From Oxyruncus cristatus (Eukaryota > Chordata > Aves > Passeriformes > Cotingidae), in the NCBI GenBank assembly GCA_013399855.1, contig VXAY01004719.1:310001-374000 (forward strand): a stretch of DNA of 64,000 nucleotides. The letters run 5' to 3'. Under the pieces are notes generated by a model that ran no database searches, was not told the DNA's origin, and was given only the letters and a program-made list of their open reading frames with translations. A program made the position numbers and the translations under genes. Of this stretch, positions 1-15,066 are shown piece by piece (the stretch's first letter is position 1; every line of letters starts with the position of its first letter).

Positions 1-1171
1 GTGTGAAATTACTATCCTTTTGAAACATGAATTCACAGAATGATCAGAATGACAATTCCAGAGGCAAACCACTGGTCCAGCATCCTTAGTATCTTTTCTC
101 AGACAGGGGCTCACTGCCAGAGTATCTGAATTAGCTCCCTATTCAAATGAATCCAGAAAAAATTATTATTTAAGCCCTATTAGTTAGGAAATGGTTTATG
201 TCCTGTAGCAGGATGTAGCTTAATATTTAATTTCACAAGTTACGACTTTTCTTTGCAGTAATAACTGATAACTTATCCATTGTGCAAATGCCTTTTTAGC
301 TCTCTAGAGAACTTTAACAGCAATAAGATGAGCTGCAGATATTTGTTATTACTATGGCAAGGTTCCTATTTATATAACTCTGAAAAATACAACTCCTTAT
401 TTTATTGGAAATTACTCAGCTGTGGCATGAGTGAAGGAGACGGAGTCCTGCTTTACTGAAGCTGGCTAAGGACACATGTAAGGGAACAGTGGATGTCAGG
501 ATAATAGGTGGGCTGATAGGCTAAACTCTATCTCATTCACATGTAGCCTGGCATCAAAAGAGTGAGAAGGTTAAATAAATATAAATGAATGGAGGCAAGC
601 ACACTGGGGTGACCAGGAATGAAGCGGTGCTGAGCTGGTTTCTAGTCTCAAGGAAGCAAGGGGCATGGGGAGATCAGCTGAAGGAAGATGGGTCACTTCC
701 CAGCCAGAAACTGTGTTGTGGATAAACTCTGGCAAATGGGATGTGCACTCCAGATAGGGTAGAAAACACATAGCAAACTATAAAGAAGCGGATGGGCTAG
801 TCACTGCCAGGTTGGACTGAGTTTACACTATGGCACATCACTATATTATTAGGAAAAAAAAAGCAATTTTTGTAAGGAACCTTGATAGATCCCTGATCAT
901 CCATGCAACCTGCTGTGAGTCATTTACCAACCCTGTCCTCCTGACCTGCCACCATCCAGCTCAGAATATGTAGGAAATGGGTTTCTGAAGGTTCTGTCTG
1001 TGTTGTTTACTAGTAGGACATGCTTCCTGAACAAAGAGGTGCTCTATGTATCACTTACCACCCTCTAGACTATCAGAGCTACTTAGAGTGACAGGGCCAA
1101 AAATTATTTACCTCTTTGCATTTTCACATAGCTATGGCTGAGAACTCTCCCCAGGGTGAAGTGAGGGTGCT
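1..1171 (+). other. HTR2A last intron, left part (no gene seen)
   Basis: AT-rich single-copy-looking sequence. It is inferred to be intronic because the receptor exon at 15217 opens with a 3' splice site and lacks TM1-TM4. I see no coding exon, RNA gene or recognisable repeat here. The upstream receptor exon with the DRY region of TM3 was not found anywhere to the left of 15217 and probably lies outside the window. Confidence 0.6.
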
Positions 1172-1350
1172 CAGGCACTGACCCAGGTTGCTCAGAGAAG
1201 CTGTAGATGCCCCATCCCTAAAAGTGTTCAATGCCTGGTTGGATGGGGCTCTGAGCAACCTGGTCTAGTGGAAGGTGTCCCTGCCCATGACAGGGGAGTT
1301 GGAACCAGATTATCTTGAAGGTCCTTTCCAACACAAACCATTCTATGATA
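1172..1350 (+). mobile_element. CR1 LINE, 5'-truncated 3' end
   Basis: About 180 bases match the remembered CR1 3' consensus: a block resembling 'gttgctcagagaagctgt', then 'ggttggatggggctctgag', then 'aaggtcctttccaacac' and a terminal 'ccattctatgata' that corresponds to the CR1 tail octamer. The orientation is sense to the + strand. Heavy 5' truncation is typical of avian CR1. Weak reading frames across it on both strands are incidental. Confidence 0.85.
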
Positions 1351-4300
1351 GCTGGCACAGGCAGAGCCAGTATTGGGCACAACACACCCTGCACAGCGCA
1401 CAGTGTGGCTGGCATCTGACTTACAAATTCAGATCCAAGGTTTTGCTCTCCAGCCTCAGAAAGATAACCTTTGACTTCCACGGGCTCCTGCAGTTTGCAG
1501 TTGAGCTGGTGCCCTGTGAGCTTTCTGATGTATTAGATAGAGGGTAAAAAGCAAGAGAAAGAACTGAAAGATGTTATATTCCCCTGTGCAGAGGTTCATT
1601 TCAGCAGAGGAAGAGGGGGAAACTGCCAACAGTTTTGTGTTGCCAGCACATTTAATAAGTTCCAGTATCCATACTAGACATGAACAGCTGTTATGGCTGG
1701 ACAGAACAGCACTGATGAACACAGGGGGTTGTTGGATGCTACTTTCTACCACCTTCACTCTTTAATCCCACCACTTGTTTTTCAATTTTTTGTTTTTCAA
1801 CCCATCCTTTTTCTACAAAAGGATCTTTCTTCTTCTGATGTTACAGTTTAATTTCTTTAACAGCGTTTGGCAAAACAGTCTGTCAAAGCTTTCTAGAAAC
1901 CCAGGAATATTATATCACCTGGACTACCCTTATCCACCTGCTTTGCTGACTCCTGCAAATACTTGTAGATGATTTGCAGGGCCTGCAGAAGTTCTTATAG
2001 TGCTTCCCAATCTACCCACATCTCCTTCATTATGGCTTCTAATTCATCTAAGTAATTACACTTTTGTTCACAACATTTGTAATTTTCCTTCTATTCACTA
2101 CATTCATAATTTTTTTCAGTTAATTGATCCAAAGACCAGTCAATCAGTGATTTTCCTTCTATTGGCTTCAGTGACATTTGAAGCATTTTAAAAACAGCAG
2201 ACAAAAGCACAAATAGTTTGATTGACCTGACTTCTGAAATCTTGACTTTCTCAGTTTAAAAAAATAAATGTGCGCTAACATTTGTTTTTGCATTTAGTGA
2301 AAGAAAAGCATTTAGCCAGCAGCCTTTCTTTCACTAGACCATGCAATGCCATAGGCAATTGGTTTAAAATAGATTCTAATTACTGTAACAGATTCTAATC
2401 ATGTCTTTAATTCTTAAATCATCCAGTACCCACAGTGGCTAGATAATTAGATTATTTGTAGCTGTTGAAGGCAAAAGCCCATTAAACCTTGAAAATTGTT
2501 CCATTTGTTTTATAGCACAGAGGTCATTACTGAGAACAGGTGTAAAAAGCCAAAGCATTTCTCCTTGCTAAAAAAATTAGAATTTTGAATAGAACTGGAA
2601 TCTATAGAATTGTAAATGGAGCCTATGCTAAAAATACAAGTAAAATACCTTTCAGTCCTAAGTGGGACTATCAAACACATTGCTTTGTGATAGGCTAACA
2701 GTGCATCATTCCCTCTTTTAAAAATCCTTGAAAGGGTCACATAAAAGACTTCCAGTCATGAATGCTAAGTCCTTATATATATAACATTCCTCAGTTCTTA
2801 TTTCTCTCTATTCCTCTGTTAATGGTCTATGTTAACATGCTCTGTTAATGCATGTGAAGTTTGATGAAACCCAAACACTCTAAGCTGAGTTTTCTCTTAT
2901 CATTTCTCACTCAGCCTGCACATCTGTTCACTGCCTTCAGGCAGTCTCTGCACTCCCCAGTCACTAACAACTTAGATTTATTCCGTGCCTCTCATGCAGA
3001 AAAAAATTCCAACATTGATCTGGATGAAGCTGGTAAAATACCTCCCACCACATAACTCTAAAATTTTGCCATTGCTTTTGAGTCTTCAAAATTTAGAAAT
3101 ACTGTACCATGAGAAGCAACGTTCTCCAAAGCGCAGAGTGAAGTTACCTCCGAGTAACTTCAAGGCCAAAAGTTACAAAAAGGCACAAAACAAGGCCAGT
3201 GCAACTAAGCCTCTAATAATTTGGCAGTGTGACACTTTCTGCTGACACAGAGGCTTACACCCCCTCCACAGGCAGCCTGCAATTTCTCTGAGTGACTTCT
3301 TGTTGCCCTACAGAGTATGAAGGGAAGCAGCAGGGATTGGGAAAGTACAACCACCTGCGTCTCTGGATTGTGGTTTGCTGACAACTTTGACCTCCTTCGG
3401 CTCGCTCCTCCTTCTGCCAAGGACAGCTTTCATTTTAAAGTCTCTTTACAGTTTTCAGAAGGCCCAAACAGCCAAGAGGTGGCAGGTTGGGAATTCCTGT
3501 CCCGAATTTGCTACACATCCATTTCTTTCAGATGAGAAAATTTGCCATTTCATTCAAGTCTAATTTAGGTATGGCTTGGCACAGAAAAAGACGATTTGTT
3601 ATAACATGGAATATACTGCCAGAATATATAAAATTGTAAATAATTACACACGGAACTGTACTATGACAACATAGATTTAAAGTTGAGCACCTAAATTTGG
3701 AAGTGCTGGAGCTAAACTTGAAATATCTACAACACTTCCTCTTTCCCATGTAGTCATACACTTCACTTCCATTTCTTCTTTTGAAAACTTGACTTTGCAT
3801 TCTTAGCAGTTTTTATAATCATTTCCTTAGTTAACATGTCTTTTACTTTCATCATATTCTTGAAACCAGAGTTTGAATATACTCAGACAGTGAATATACT
3901 GTTTGCTCATTCCAGCTGGAGGATCTCAAGGACAAACATTGTAGGTTTTGTGTTTGGGCAATCCCCTGGAACCTTTAGCGTTTGTGGACATAGATACCAC
4001 CATAAAAATAGAATGCCATAAACATGTTGTCAAAAATGATTGCACAACCTATAGAGAAATTTGCATCAATTAGGGGGTTGGCGTGAAATTTCTTAAATAA
4101 AGTACTAGAGATTCAGAACCATCTCAGAAATAGAATCTTCATTCTATTACTTTACAGAGACACAGTGTATGAGGCTCAGTAGTCAGCAAAAACTATTTCA
4201 GTAGAAAGTTCATTGCCATACTGATGACTCCAACAGTAGTGACAACTAATGAGTAAACAAGCCCTTCATGTACAGGTTGTCTGAGGGAAAGTAAAATTCA

Positions 4301-7300
4301 GTTCCATCCAATTGACATTCATTGTTGTGATGCACATTTCTGAGTTGACTAGCACATGTGTTCTGGTTGTGAGACATTACTTAGGATGGTTCTGTGAAAG
4401 AGAGAAAAATATCCCATTTACTTTCCTCAGTGATGTAAATTATTCCCATATTTCCCATGTAACAGAATCCTATACTTGATTTTTTTTTTCCCAGAAGAGT
4501 GAACATATCTCATTCACCACACCATCAGCTTGCTACAGCTTCTCATAACCATGAAGGTTCAAAAAGCTTGCATTTTGAACTTGTGTAAGTTTTTTTCATT
4601 ATCCGACAAGGAGGTGCTACTAACCTTATCATTTTCTTTATGAAAAAAATGTTCAAAGGAATGTTAGTGATTGAACTGCTTTCTGAATTCTCCAGATTTG
4701 GAAACACAGAGATTAAGAAACAACAAAGGTTCATGTGTCCATAGGGGTACATTTCCAAACCAGAGACAATGAGCAACCTGGCATACATCTGGATGGGGTA
4801 GAACACATTATTCCAGTAGACACGTATCATTAAATGAAGAATAATTAAATATGAAAGTGAAGAATATTATGTATTCTTTTACCATATTCTTTAGGTAATT
4901 ACATCAGGATGATATAAAGGTTTTTGCCTGTGAAAAAGGCACACACTGCTTTTGTGAGCACTTCTTTTGCATTAGGTAATGCATTCTGCCTTACAGGTGA
5001 AAAAAGAAATGAGAAGTGGTCACAGCATTAATATGTGGCATTTCTTTCTGCTTTGGTTTTATTTTTAAAGGCAAGTTATAAACGATAGAGCTGTTTTTTT
5101 AATAGCAGAGCTATGTGGAAAGAACCTGGTTAGTCAAGGTATTCATGAAAGAATTTCTTAATTGTCTTTTTTTTTTTACCATGTCGTTGTTTGGAAGAGA
5201 ACAAGGACCATGTTCTTCTTCCTCTTGAAGCTACAGACAAAGAAACATTAATTTCACTTGGTCCAGGCCTGTCCTATTATGAGGTTTCTTTGAATGAATA
5301 AGTTGGCGGATGGCAATATGACCTATAACCAGCCAGTCTCTCTTGGTAGGATATATCAGAGATAGATCAGGATATATCCATAAATGGAATGTTTTAAGAA
5401 AAAAGGCAATAACAGCACAGTGTCTATTATAAGTTACTCCCCCTTCTCTGAAAGGCTGTCCTTTTTAGCCTGTCATGTTCCCAGCACAGTGTACAATATA
5501 TACCAGTATCCATAATGGATTCCCCATGCGTAGTGGGGAGGATGAGCATGGGTCCTATTGCAGGATACCCTTTTCTGCAGAAAGTGCAATGTGAGGTGCT
5601 GCAAAATGCCGAAAGGACATGTTCACAGGCTGCTCTAGTCTTTTTCCAAGAGGTCTCTACAATAGTACATGCTCAAAAGGGGATTCCGTGTTGACCAAGA
5701 AGTTACTTGAGCATCTTTAGTCAGAGGAGCTGGGATTTCCACACAGCAGAAGCCACACACAATACAATGAGCAGAAAAGAAGTGTACAAGGTATTATGCT
5801 AGGATTTATAATCTCTATCATCTGTACACTGTAATTGCATTTAATCATCTTCTAAATGAAAAATGGTGTTGATAAAGTACCACTGTGTTGCATATAAGAA
5901 CATGTGAAGAAGAGAGAAAATTTCATTCATTTAAAGTTTGTACAGAGCAATTTCACAACTTCTTTTATGTATTTTAAAGTATTAAATTTGACTTAAGCCA
6001 GATGTTGCATTTTTGGATATTAAGAAAGATACATGTATCACAGAATTCTACTTTCAAATGAAATCCTTACATTTATCCCAATTAGCAGGAATGTTGCAAA
6101 CTATCACACACATAGGCTGTAATTACCTTTCCCCATCCATTTCCTGGCCTGGACCGCTGGCATCCTTTCTAAGCAGAAGCCCAGTGAATAAAAGTCGGGC
6201 GTTTTGTCATAACTGAGACAACATATTCCTAATTACCTGCAACAAATATAGAAATACCTGCCAGCTGATTTCTCCTGTAATGTCCTCCAGAGTCATTGAT
6301 GGAAGATAGCCTGTTGAACTCCTAAGATGTCCTGAAAGCAGGCTGTGGCATTGTGATAAGGGCTCTCTTTTCTGGCTGTTCAAAATTGGAATCTGTGTAT
6401 TTCACAGCATTCAATCCTGCTTTTATGTTGAAAGTAAATCACACCCACTGGGAAGACTTGTTTCTTTTTGGCAGAACATTGCCCTTGTTATCATTTTGTG
6501 TTTGATCTGAGTTTTGAAATGTCAAATTGACCGCTGCTGCTAGGATCACAGACTGTGCTGAACTGTGAGTATCCTGACAGAAATGCTGTTTGGGTTTAGT
6601 TCTCGGATGCACTGAGTGAGCAGTGTAAATTTCTCCTTACAAGCATATAGAAGTATCCAGAAGTATTAGGCTGAATGTTCACAAGTTAAAACCAGCGGTG
6701 CCTTGCATACCACTACAGGACATGAGGAGGTCCCTCCTGCATTTCTTACTACGAGGACAGTTCACGTATTAATTTTTTATTTTCAAGGTGCTTTGTGACA
6801 TTTAGCAGAAAGATAACTCTAGGCATTATGCTATAGCACCCATAGATACCTGTAGATGGGAAATACGGGCAGATATGTTTTATCCCTTTTTCATCTCTTC
6901 AACTCTGCCTTCTAAATGTGACCAGGGCATTGGCTGACTCCACAGAAGAGCAGTTCAGTCAGGCTGAAGGGCATTAGCCACAGGGTGGGCAGTGAAACAT
7001 AAAGTACAGCATCCTGAATCATGATCTGCAGACCAGTGCAGGCCTCTAAGATGCTTCTCTTTCCATTTTTCTTTCCAAATTATCCATCACATCAGGGCAC
7101 TTCTAATCACCACAGATGAGGGGTTACACAGCTGACATCAGCCTATGTCCCCTGGAGGAGAACATCAAGCCCATCCCCCTTGCAACTCGCTGCTGATGGC
7201 AGGATTGTAGCTGCTGTCTGTCTTTCTTGGACTTGGGGGCTGCTCAGTCAGCATCCCCTGGGCAAGCTGCTTTGTTGGCCTCCTGTGCAGGCTTAGCCAG

Positions 7301-10300
7301 ATACCACCTTACTATCTACTCTTTCCAGGCTCAGGGAAAGGGATAAGTCTCAATCTCACCAAGACTGCAAGAGGAGCAATTTCGTCTCAGATGGGATGTG
7401 GCAATGTGGTACCAAAACACTGCTGAATCACTCCCATAAACACTTCTTTGTCCCATCTCTAAGGATGGGCTAAATTTTCACATGGGAAACACAGGGATGG
7501 TGCTTTCTCAGGTGAACAAGTTGGCTCTGTATGGCATGATAGTATGCTCCTTACTGGGGATCAGGTTGACTGGGTTCCTCTGGATCCGTAAAGAGGAAAA
7601 GGATTCTTAGGCTCTCTCTATTATTGGCTTTTAACCTCCTGGACATGCTGGAGCTAAACGCTCTGTCTGACCTGCTGCAAAAGCAGGCTCGGATACCTTC
7701 TTGTCTCTCTCTTCTTTCCTCTACATGCATTTATAATGTATTGTAGTGACACAATAATCCATACAAGGCAAAGACATTTAATTCTTGTCTAAATGTTGAC
7801 ACCCTTACCGAGCCTAGGGCTTGGGTCTTTTCACACCTTTCTGCAGGTTTAACATCTCTAAAATGTTCATAATCAGACCATAAGGTCTAACCAAGAACAG
7901 CAAAAAGAAGGTTAATCAAATCCATGGCTGACCTACGGAAGAAAATGGCATGTATTACATGTTATTTAGTTTTTGAGCCATATTGGACAAAATTCTTTTT
8001 ACTAGGCTGTTTGGTATTTCTGACTTGTTTAGAAAAAGTTATGTGACCCTCAATAGATATAAGTGTTACAGTAAACAAGCAGATTGAACGCAAATATGTG
8101 TCATCTAAAGACATTTTCTGTGTAAATTGAAAAAGTCTTTTAATTTTCTGAGGTTTCTACATATTCTTTCTATTTTTTTGGCCCTAGAGGTGAAGGTTTT
8201 ACCCACAGGTGTCTCATACAGGCAGCATGCTAACTCCAAGAAGGAAGACTTTTACTCCACAAAGACAGAATCACTGCAAAGATTCAGTTAAAATGAGGCA
8301 ACATGCAGTCAGGTGTCAAGAAGGTCATTACCTGGCAACAACTATGAGCATGTTAGGAAAAAACTAAAATAATTAATGTTCCAATGAGATACCAAGGCTA
8401 GCTTTTGGACGTGTGACTGCCTCTCTGCTCATAAACGACCGGACCAGGCAGCACAGCTTTGTCCAGCAGTTTCTTATCCCTTGGAGGCTTTGCCTCTGCC
8501 CACTGCAGTCAGCAGACAGTGAAGGCAGCCTTTGCCAGCCTGTGCGGGCACTAAATTAAGAGGCTTTGGTTGCAATAATAAGACTTCCTCTTTCAGCTCA
8601 TTCAGTTGAAACTGCTGGGGTCTGTTCACCAATGCTTTCTGCTGCACACATGAATGGCATCATCTGAAATCCCCAGTCCCTGAATCCTTTTCAAAAGAAA
8701 TCTCTTCAGAACATTTATAAACCTTTATTTATATATTTCTAGCTGCTTGAAAAGCGTAGACTTCTTTATGCCTCTGCTACTCCGTTTGGTGACTGAATAA
8801 CCATATTACACGGAGGGATAACAACTTCTCTCACTTTGACATCTCTGTGAGGAGCCAACAAGCACATTGGCAGAAGCCCCAGCCCAAACCAAAGATAATC
8901 TCACTGGCTGAAAAGCAAAGACTACATTTGTGAAGAGGCTCCACTGGAAATTACTATGCAAAAGGTCTGGAAAATCCAGTGAGAAAATAAGAAGGACCAG
9001 ACTGTAAACAAGTCCTGCAGTACAACTAACAAAGAGGATTTGAGGTGTGTATAGGCAGGAAAAGCACTTAAAGCCAAAAGCAAAGAAACTGCTTCCTGCT
9101 GTTGGATCTTTGCTGCCTTTGGGCTGCTTGCACATTTTATAAGTGAACAGCATTACACCAAAGCAGCAAGCGACTCCATCAGCTGTTACCTCTCTCATAA
9201 CTGACCCTGCTTTGAGCCCTGGGTTTCTAATCACTCAGGTCAAAAAGGGGCACCTGTCCGTTGTTTCTTGCACAGTCCTCCCAGTAATACTCCGGTAATC
9301 CTATTTTTATTTAATTTATTATTACATTCCTATAAATTAATTTGGACAGACATGTCTCTGTTCTTGTAAGAAATAGGCTTCAGGAGTGAAGACATAAATG
9401 AGAAACATATTAGGAAGACACAGACTTCTCTGATTTTGTTTTTCTAAAGTGGAATAGATGATTTATAGCATAAATGATCAATTACAATAATTTTCACACA
9501 TAAAAGGAATTGAATCTAACTCCTACTAGGCTAAATAGTATGTTTCCTTAGAGACTTTCCGAGCTACCAAGAACAAAGCCATTTTAAAATTAATAGAGTA
9601 ATCCACGTATTATGTGGCACCCTCTATGTGAAGTTAAATTTAAATTCGTTTTCCTTTCAGTTGTATTAAATAGAAGATGTGTGACCAAATAAAGTGTTCC
9701 AGTGGAAAGATACAGAAAACCACCTTTGTGTGCGCCCTTGAATAAAGGGCTAAATTTAGTTTATAAACAGTGATATGGAAGATGTCTGGACCCACTCTGA
9801 TTCCAGTCCTGTGAGGACAGCCTCTCGGGATGCAGAAAGGAGACAATGCTCCACCAGCATTATGACTCACTTAGCTCTCGAGGAATTCCATCTGAAAGCA
9901 ACTATTTTGTGGGGATTTGTGAGAGAAAGCTCCTCACCCACTCCTGCCCCCACCAACACATGTACCTACTGTTAAGGAAAAATTCCGTGCTTGTCTCACA
10001 TGTGAGAAGAAATTCTAGCCCAGGACTTTGGGGACACTGCCACACTGACTAGGAAAGGCAGAAGTTTTTTAACATTCATGCTAACTAGATGCAGCCTCAG
10101 ATGGTGATTCTTAGTCCACCCAGAGCTTTTCAACATCCCCTCTCCCCAAGTGGAAATTTCTGCTTCTGCACTGCCACCTAGCACAACCTTGCTATTGAAA
10201 ATGTGGTTGGCACTATTTTGGCAGCAAAAAATTATAACAGTGAAAGGTTTGCCATGACTGGAAATTAATCAATTGGAATCATTTTCAGGTGCATGCAGAA

Positions 10301-13300
10301 AAAAAGGTAAGTGTTTGCAGCTCTGAGGAAATGATGACTCCCACACTAGTGAGTGCCAAACACCAAGCAGAGACGCGGAGCCAGACTGAGTAGCTCTTTT
10401 GCAGATGTTTAAATGAAAGTAGCTGTGGCTAAACTCCAGCTCCTGATACAAGATTCAGGCATATTTACATCCTGGATACTCAGGGGGATTACATGGTCCA
10501 TGGTCCTCCCTCTGCAAGTGGCTGACTGTGGCTTGTGTTCCTAGAGCATGCAAACACACACCACGGTAGCCCAAATGAATAAACACTATTTTGTGCGGTG
10601 ATTTAAGTCAAAAATATTTAAAATAATATGATGGCAGTGTGCAACAAGGAAATTTTTTATACAACGTGAAACTGAGAGTATGTCTTGTATGACTTTTATG
10701 ACCTGGGATGTAGCAGGCGAGTGTACATGGACAACTGTTTGTTGTTTGAATGTGCAGATATACCAAAGGACGACATTTTCTGAGTACAAAAAGGCATCAG
10801 ATACTGGACATGGGCTTTTATAAAGAAATTAGACAGTATCGCCACATAGAGCTGCTTGAAGGAGAGACTGGCTTTCTCCAAGCAGAAATCCTTTCAGATT
10901 CAGCATCACAGCGCATCTCTGTGCAGTGGCCCATGAGCTGGCCTGTAACCTGTTATGTCTGAATCAATGTGACTGCTAGAACTTCAGATGGGGAGGTTCT
11001 TTTCTTTTTCATGAGAAGGTGAACCAAGGTGCCAAATTTTGTTGAGAAATTGTAATGACATTTCAAAAGGTAATTTATTAAGGCACATGATAATGCTCAT
11101 TTGTATTAAAATCATTTGAAATGGATATATGTGAAGTGAAAGCATGTGACTGACAGTTTCTGTTTGAAGGAGACTTCACAGAAGGAACCTTGACCTTATC
11201 AGTTCACCCTAAGTAACACGAGTGTGCCATTCTGCAGGGCATATTGTAAATTCTAGCTTTAATTTATTGATAGCCTCAGCAGCTCAAGGCAGCTGCAAAG
11301 CCAGTTTACCTGTCCAGCTAAAGTGGTTTTATGGCTGTTGTATACCTCTGAAGTCAGCAATGTGTACCACTAAATCAACCTCTGTCAATGTTACCAGGCT
11401 TTTTGAGAGAACAAAAAGAAGGATGCCGTTGCTTTACTTCTTAACCTTTGGTGTTTTCAAGAGCCTTTTGTCATTCTGAAACTGTGCCCAGACTCTTGAG
11501 GTTTAATGCAGGATTTATTACTCATCTTTATGGTTTGGGATCTGTTTGTGGTTTATTAAAATCCTAGTTTGAGACAGCCACCCTGTATAAATCAAGCTAT
11601 ATAAATAAACCATCTCATACCAGAGGAACATAATATTTAGGATTTGTCCACAAGGAAAAATGTTCTAAGTGGGAATGTCAACTGGAAATGGAGTGGCTAA
11701 TGTACCTTCAGGGCTTGAATGGATGTTCCTATTCTGTGCTGAATGCTTCCTTGTGCCTCTGTTTAGTTTGTTTTGGAAGCCAAGAGAGATAAACAATAAA
11801 AAAGCCCTCGGGGGATAACAAGGGTTTTTCCAGACTGACCTTGGGCTGGTGGGAGCCAGGAACATGGAATGGGCAGTGTGTGGAATAGCTGTTCTGTTAC
11901 AGCCCTATCAGGTTGTTTCATCCAGATCTACTGTTTGCACATGCTCCATTTCCCAAATATGTGTTTGTCCCTACCTGGTAGCTCTGCATGGCCCTTTCTT
12001 GTGAAGCTGATTTCCTTCTTATGGCATTTGAAGGCGCAGGCACCATCTGCATCTTCTTAAACATCCACAGTCACCAAGAGCAGGGAGTTGGAAAGCAAGG
12101 ACCATAAACCAGCAAGGAATCATACTTCTGAATCATCAAAATGAAATAGGTCACTGAGCTTCAACTTTTGAAGAATTTATTCGGTCAGCTGCAACAATGC
12201 TAATGCAACTTGTAGCAGGACTTTTTGTTACGGATTTATGGGACAAACTTGATCTTGACCAAACCTCAGTAATGTGTGGGGGATATTCTTGGCCATATGT
12301 GATGCTTTCTAAAAATTCTATCGAAATAGTGGATGTGGATTGCACATGGAAGCTCCTTTATTTACAGTTTAAACACCGCTGCCTTTGAATTTGATCCCTG
12401 TGTCCCTATGGGATTTGCTATACTCGTGCTGCAGAAGCTAAAACCCACCTTTTGAAGAGGGACAAACTCTACTCCTTTCAGGAAGGGAGCAGTAAGTTTA
12501 GTCCCTGTAGAGACAGGAAAAGAGGGAGTTTATTTATTCCATGCAGGAATGCCACAATATAATTTGTAGGATCCCCTGCATGCTGAACTGGGGTGTACAC
12601 AAAAAGCGGGCTACAGCTGTCAATGTTCTCTGCCACTGAAACGTGGTACCTCTGCTGTTTTCAAACTATACAGTCCTCTTACCTGTGACTGTAGGGGAAA
12701 GATGCCTTGAATGGTCACTCAGAAAAATTTACATGACTAGCAGCACCTTCTACAGCCCTGCTGGGTGCAGCACTTTTGTGCTTGTTAATGGAATGACAAG
12801 GAAATGTGGAAACTTCATCTGCAAGCTGAAGCTCATTTCCATTTTTTAAAGCCAGAACCCTGAGTTTAGATGTCAGTCTCCAGAAGCTGCTAACAACAGA
12901 ACAAAGCAGTTGGGGAATTGCTGCTCTTGTGTTTCAGGTGAGGAGTTGTAACTGGCTTGGGTCCTTTACTTGAAAAAGGGTGCAATTATGCTAAAATTTT
13001 CCTCTTTCTAGTGCTGCTGCCTCTGCACTCACGCCTCCTCATGCAGTTGAACCATAAGGTAGTAACGAAAGGTATCTTTTAACTCTGTCAATACCATTGT
13101 TTATTTTATCTCTGCAGCTCACACTAGGTCTTTGAATGAAATATAAAACCAGCCTTGCTTTTATCAGCACAGGGCAGAAGCAGACAGGAAACTTGTGGTA
13201 TTGCTCTGACTAATGCTGTGTCTTCATGCAGCTGAAGTGTAATGCTGGAAGGCACTGTGTGCCTTCATCACCCCTTCAACTCATCCTAAAAAAAAAAAAA

Positions 13301-15066
13301 AAAAGACCTTCAGAGTGTTCCTCATTTCCTTGGAGGTGCTCAGCACCACAGATTGCTCAGCTGCAGCTGGGCAGCCTGGCTTCTGCAGGTGACCTCTCCC
13401 CGCATGCTGTAAGTCAGACTGACTTGCCCTTTTTAGCCAGTCACTTGAAGTTTCTGTCAGCTCAACTCAGGAGGTGCCACACAAGTTTGCCACACTGCAC
13501 AAGTTTGCATATTAGCCCCTGGCTTCGCCTAGCCCAAGTTCAAGCGTTTAGAGCTCGTGCAGCAGAAGCAGAAAGGGTAATACCACAGGCTCTCCACCAG
13601 CTTCTGCCCTGGGCAGATAAGAGCAGCACTTTTCTAAACTGGCCTGAGACATTGCCACGACTCAGTTCAAAGCTGCAAAGATAAACTAAGCTACAGTGTT
13701 CTTAGAAAAAATAAAGATCTTTGTAGAAGTTCCAGAAGCACCGAAAGACTGAAGCATTTGAAGAGAATAATAGTCTAATATTATTACTGTTTGGTATTGA
13801 GCCTGTACTCCACAGCTTTCCTCTAGGACTGGAGGTGTTATGCTGGGCAGTGGAAGTGTGTGAAATTAAGAGATAGCCTATGCTTTTAAAGGGCTCCCAG
13901 TCTAAGCACCAGGGTGGGAAGAAGGGAAAGAAAGGTAGAGGAAGGTAGCATCGAAAAGCTGGTATTTCAGGACTCATCTGTGAACCAGTAGGGACATTCT
14001 TGGGCATACAGTGAACAAAGTAGGGCACATCATCCTCCTCACATCGTAAGAAATTCTTCTCTAATTAATGTTTTTCTTCCTAATAAGCCAAATACAGCCA
14101 CTGGGATTTCTGTTAAAAAATGCAAAGAGGACTGAAGCTCCAAAATTATGCTAACTTTCCACAGGAATCAGACTCCTAGCTGTTTTTATCCAAACAGGGC
14201 TGTATTATCACTCCCTGCTTCAAAACTCCACTTCTGCTCTCTTCACAGCACATCATCCCTTTCACTGTCTGAACATTGCTTCTCATGGAGAAATAGCATG
14301 GAGGGGAAGAGACAAATGCTGAAAAAAACCCAAAACCAACAACCAAAGAAACAGCAGCTGTTTGATTTTGCCCAGACACTAGCAGCATTTGCAGAAGTCC
14401 CCGAGGAAATGGCTGAATAGGCTGAATCAGACAGAGCAGTCCAAGGAGAATGGACTTCATGCCCTTGCCTTACCATTCATGACAAGGCAAGCATGAAGCA
14501 CATGCTCCAGGGGAAGACAAAGTTTGCATGGCTGTGAGTTGAGAGGGCAGTCTCTAGCATTTGGCAATACTGTGAAAGGACCTTTGCAGTTTTGAAGGGT
14601 AAACCACATCTCGGGCTGCCTCATATTGGTGTCTCTCAGGGCTTAATTTGTCCCCATTGTTCATTGCCATTTCCACTGCCATGGAAAGTTTTTTTCACAT
14701 TTAGACTACGTTAACTGTACAGATATTACAGGAAGAGAAGGGAAAGACCCAAAGAAAGATTACTCTTAGACCTACTATAAAAAAATTATCTTTCCTCCTA
14801 ACATCAGAATTTCCCTGCCTACACAGAAACCAGTACCAGAACATTTCTAATCCTCTGCTGTGAAACAGTCCAAGATCACCCTTAAGCCACTTCAGAAAAG
14901 AAAGACAGTATCATCTTGATCATAGTTCATAAAAGCCTTTGCCAAGGTGGCAGGAACCAAGGAGCAAGTCTGGAGATAATTACAAGGGGACAAGGTCCAA
15001 GAATTTAAAGAGTTACGCTTTTGTGGCCACCATGTGTCCTGGGACAGCTGGATGTAAACAAATGTA
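1351..15066 (+). other. HTR2A last intron, main part (no gene seen)
   Basis: Some 13.7 kb of AT-rich sequence with short poly-A and poly-T runs, for example A16 near 13290. Open frames of up to about 150 codons occur on both strands, but none resembles a known family, carries convincing splice sites, or shows the composition of the neighbouring exons. I found no further HTR2A exon, though a small exon could be missed by eye. Confidence 0.55.

Noticed and set aside
8806..9234. 142-codon minus-strand open frame
   Set aside because: No recognisable domain, no splice or promoter context and ordinary intronic composition; most likely a chance frame within the HTR2A intron.
13226..13684. 152-codon plus-strand open frame
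   Set aside because: It runs through an A16 tract and has no family resemblance; a chance frame.
1..15066. Search for the earlier HTR2A coding exon (TM3-TM4 with the DRY motif)
   Set aside because: No stretch encoding the SLDRYVAI-type motif or the preceding helix was found on the + strand. The last HTR2A intron is tens of kilobases long in mammals, so the exon is probably outside the window.
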